Source of the DNA: Chara braunii | Lineage: Eukaryota > Streptophyta > Charophyceae > Charales > Characeae | Direction: 5' to 3' | Assembly (NCBI GenBank): GCA_003427395.1 | Contig: BFEA01000658.1 | Location: 1-20,296, forward strand | DNA: 20,296 bases | In this document: piece after piece, positions 19,643 to 20,296 of the stretch | Numbering within the stretch: the stretch's first letter is position 1 | Layout: each line of letters starts with the position of its first letter | Translations under genes and position numbers: made by a program | The notes under the pieces: generated by a model | What the model saw: the letters and a program-made list of their open reading frames with translations, nothing else | Database searches by the model: none | What the model was told of the DNA's origin: nothing

Positions 19643-19758
19643 ATGCGAAGAAGTGGCGCGGTAACAAAATCGGAGGACTAATTCAGAATCTTTATTCAAC
19701 GTGATCCGCAAAAGGGGTACCGGCGAGTCCAATCCCACAAGTTGTAAGAGAAAATTTT
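19643..19758. other. Flank after element 2
   Basis: This is non-LTR sequence. TGGCGCGG at 19653 recalls the tRNA-Asp PBS but matches only in its first bases. No gene is seen. Confidence 0.45.
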
Positions 19759-20120
19759 AGCGATTTTTTGTGCTCAAAAGAATTTGCAGAAAAATACGAA
19801 ATTTGAAAGAATCTGTAGATTGGGTCATTGATATTTTCAGGAAAAATATAAAAAAAAAAATAAAATCATTAAGACAGCAAAATAATTGCCATGCCGATTT
19901 GGTGCATTTTCCATTTTTGCTACTCAGCCATGTGTGGGCCAACAGGAAAAAATCTCCAACTTCAGTGATTTTTCGTGCTCAGAGGAATGAGTGAAAAAAA
20001 TCTGAAAATTTGAATACTCTCATATTAATTTTTCAGAAAAAAAAAGTCATTTCAATTGCGAAATAGATCGCGAACCTAATTTGACAATTTGATCCATTTT
20101 CTATTTTTGTCATTCAGCCT
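19759..20120. repeat. ~205-bp tandem duplication, AT-rich
   Basis: The first unit starts at AGCGATTTTTTGTGCTCA (19759) and the second at AGTGATTTTTCGTGCTCA (19964). Both contain GAAAATTTGAA-like and TTTTCAGAAAAA-like parts and end in CATTTT(C/T)..ATTTTTG..CTCAGCC-like sequence. It is possibly the edge of a satellite or an internal duplication of a larger repeat. Confidence 0.7.
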
Positions 20121-20156
20121 TCACCCCCCTCCTCGCCCCTACCCCTATCCCTCCCC

Positions 20157-20160
<4 letters not shown>

Positions 20161-20253
<93 letters not shown>
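20161..20253. repeat. (CT)40 microsatellite followed by a (CG)n run
   Basis: There are forty CT units at 20161-20240, then alternating C and G to 20253. The long frames over it are simple-repeat artefacts. Confidence 0.97.
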
Positions 20254-20296
20254 AGGGTGTTGCGGCACCCCCACGCATGAGATGCACCGCAAGTAT

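Noticed and set aside
19653-19670. tRNA-Asp PBS after the element 2 LTR
   Set aside because: Only the first six or so bases fit, the spacing is ten bases, and the LTR is preceded by internal 3' sequence, so it is a 3' LTR followed by flank.
20089-20292. ORFs on both strands over the CT tract
   Set aside because: These are simple dinucleotide repeats, open in every frame by composition.

Overview
The window looks like intergenic DNA from a land plant with a repeat-rich genome. I find no host protein-coding gene. The plant assignment rests on two things: U6 snRNA-like sequences whose 5' half is of the plant type (short 5' stem followed by GGGACATCCG), and a primer-binding site matching plant tRNA-Asp(GUC). 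Nearly all of the sequence is explained by two nested, oppositely oriented copies of one LTR-retrotransposon family with exceptionally long LTRs.

Element 1 lies on the minus strand. Its 5' LTR runs from 14022 down to 6740 (7.28 kb; begins TGTCGGTG, ends GACA). A PBS follows at 6737-6721, then an internal region of about 5.9 kb, then the start of the 3' LTR at 836, which leaves the window at position 1. The internal region holds a broken unknown ORF (5893-4785) and a broken gag (4588-3218, two in-frame stops, RG-rich tail). The remaining 2.4 kb has no recognisable pol, so this looks like a gag-only, non-autonomous element of the TR-GAG type, or one whose pol is unrecognisable.

Element 2 lies on the plus strand and is older and AT-richer. 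Only the last 538 bp of its internal region (14023-14560) and its 3' LTR (14561-19642, 5.08 kb) are present. Element 1 inserted into element 2's internal region in the opposite direction, so two homologous multi-kilobase LTRs face away from each other across 538 bp.

Both long LTRs share the same order of parts in the LTR's own direction: conserved start, U6 snRNA-like sequence, conserved block of about 200 bp, tandem array of stem-loops with a constant core and changing but mostly paired arms, TATA-like box, and a conserved last 550 bp or so. The 7.3-kb copy also carries five 123-bp tandem repeats and several compact hairpins. The U6 insert and the two hairpin arrays are the most unusual content.

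To the right of element 2 are a ~205-bp tandem duplication and a (CT)40/(CG)n microsatellite. Almost all open frames longer than 60 codons are shadows of these repeats.
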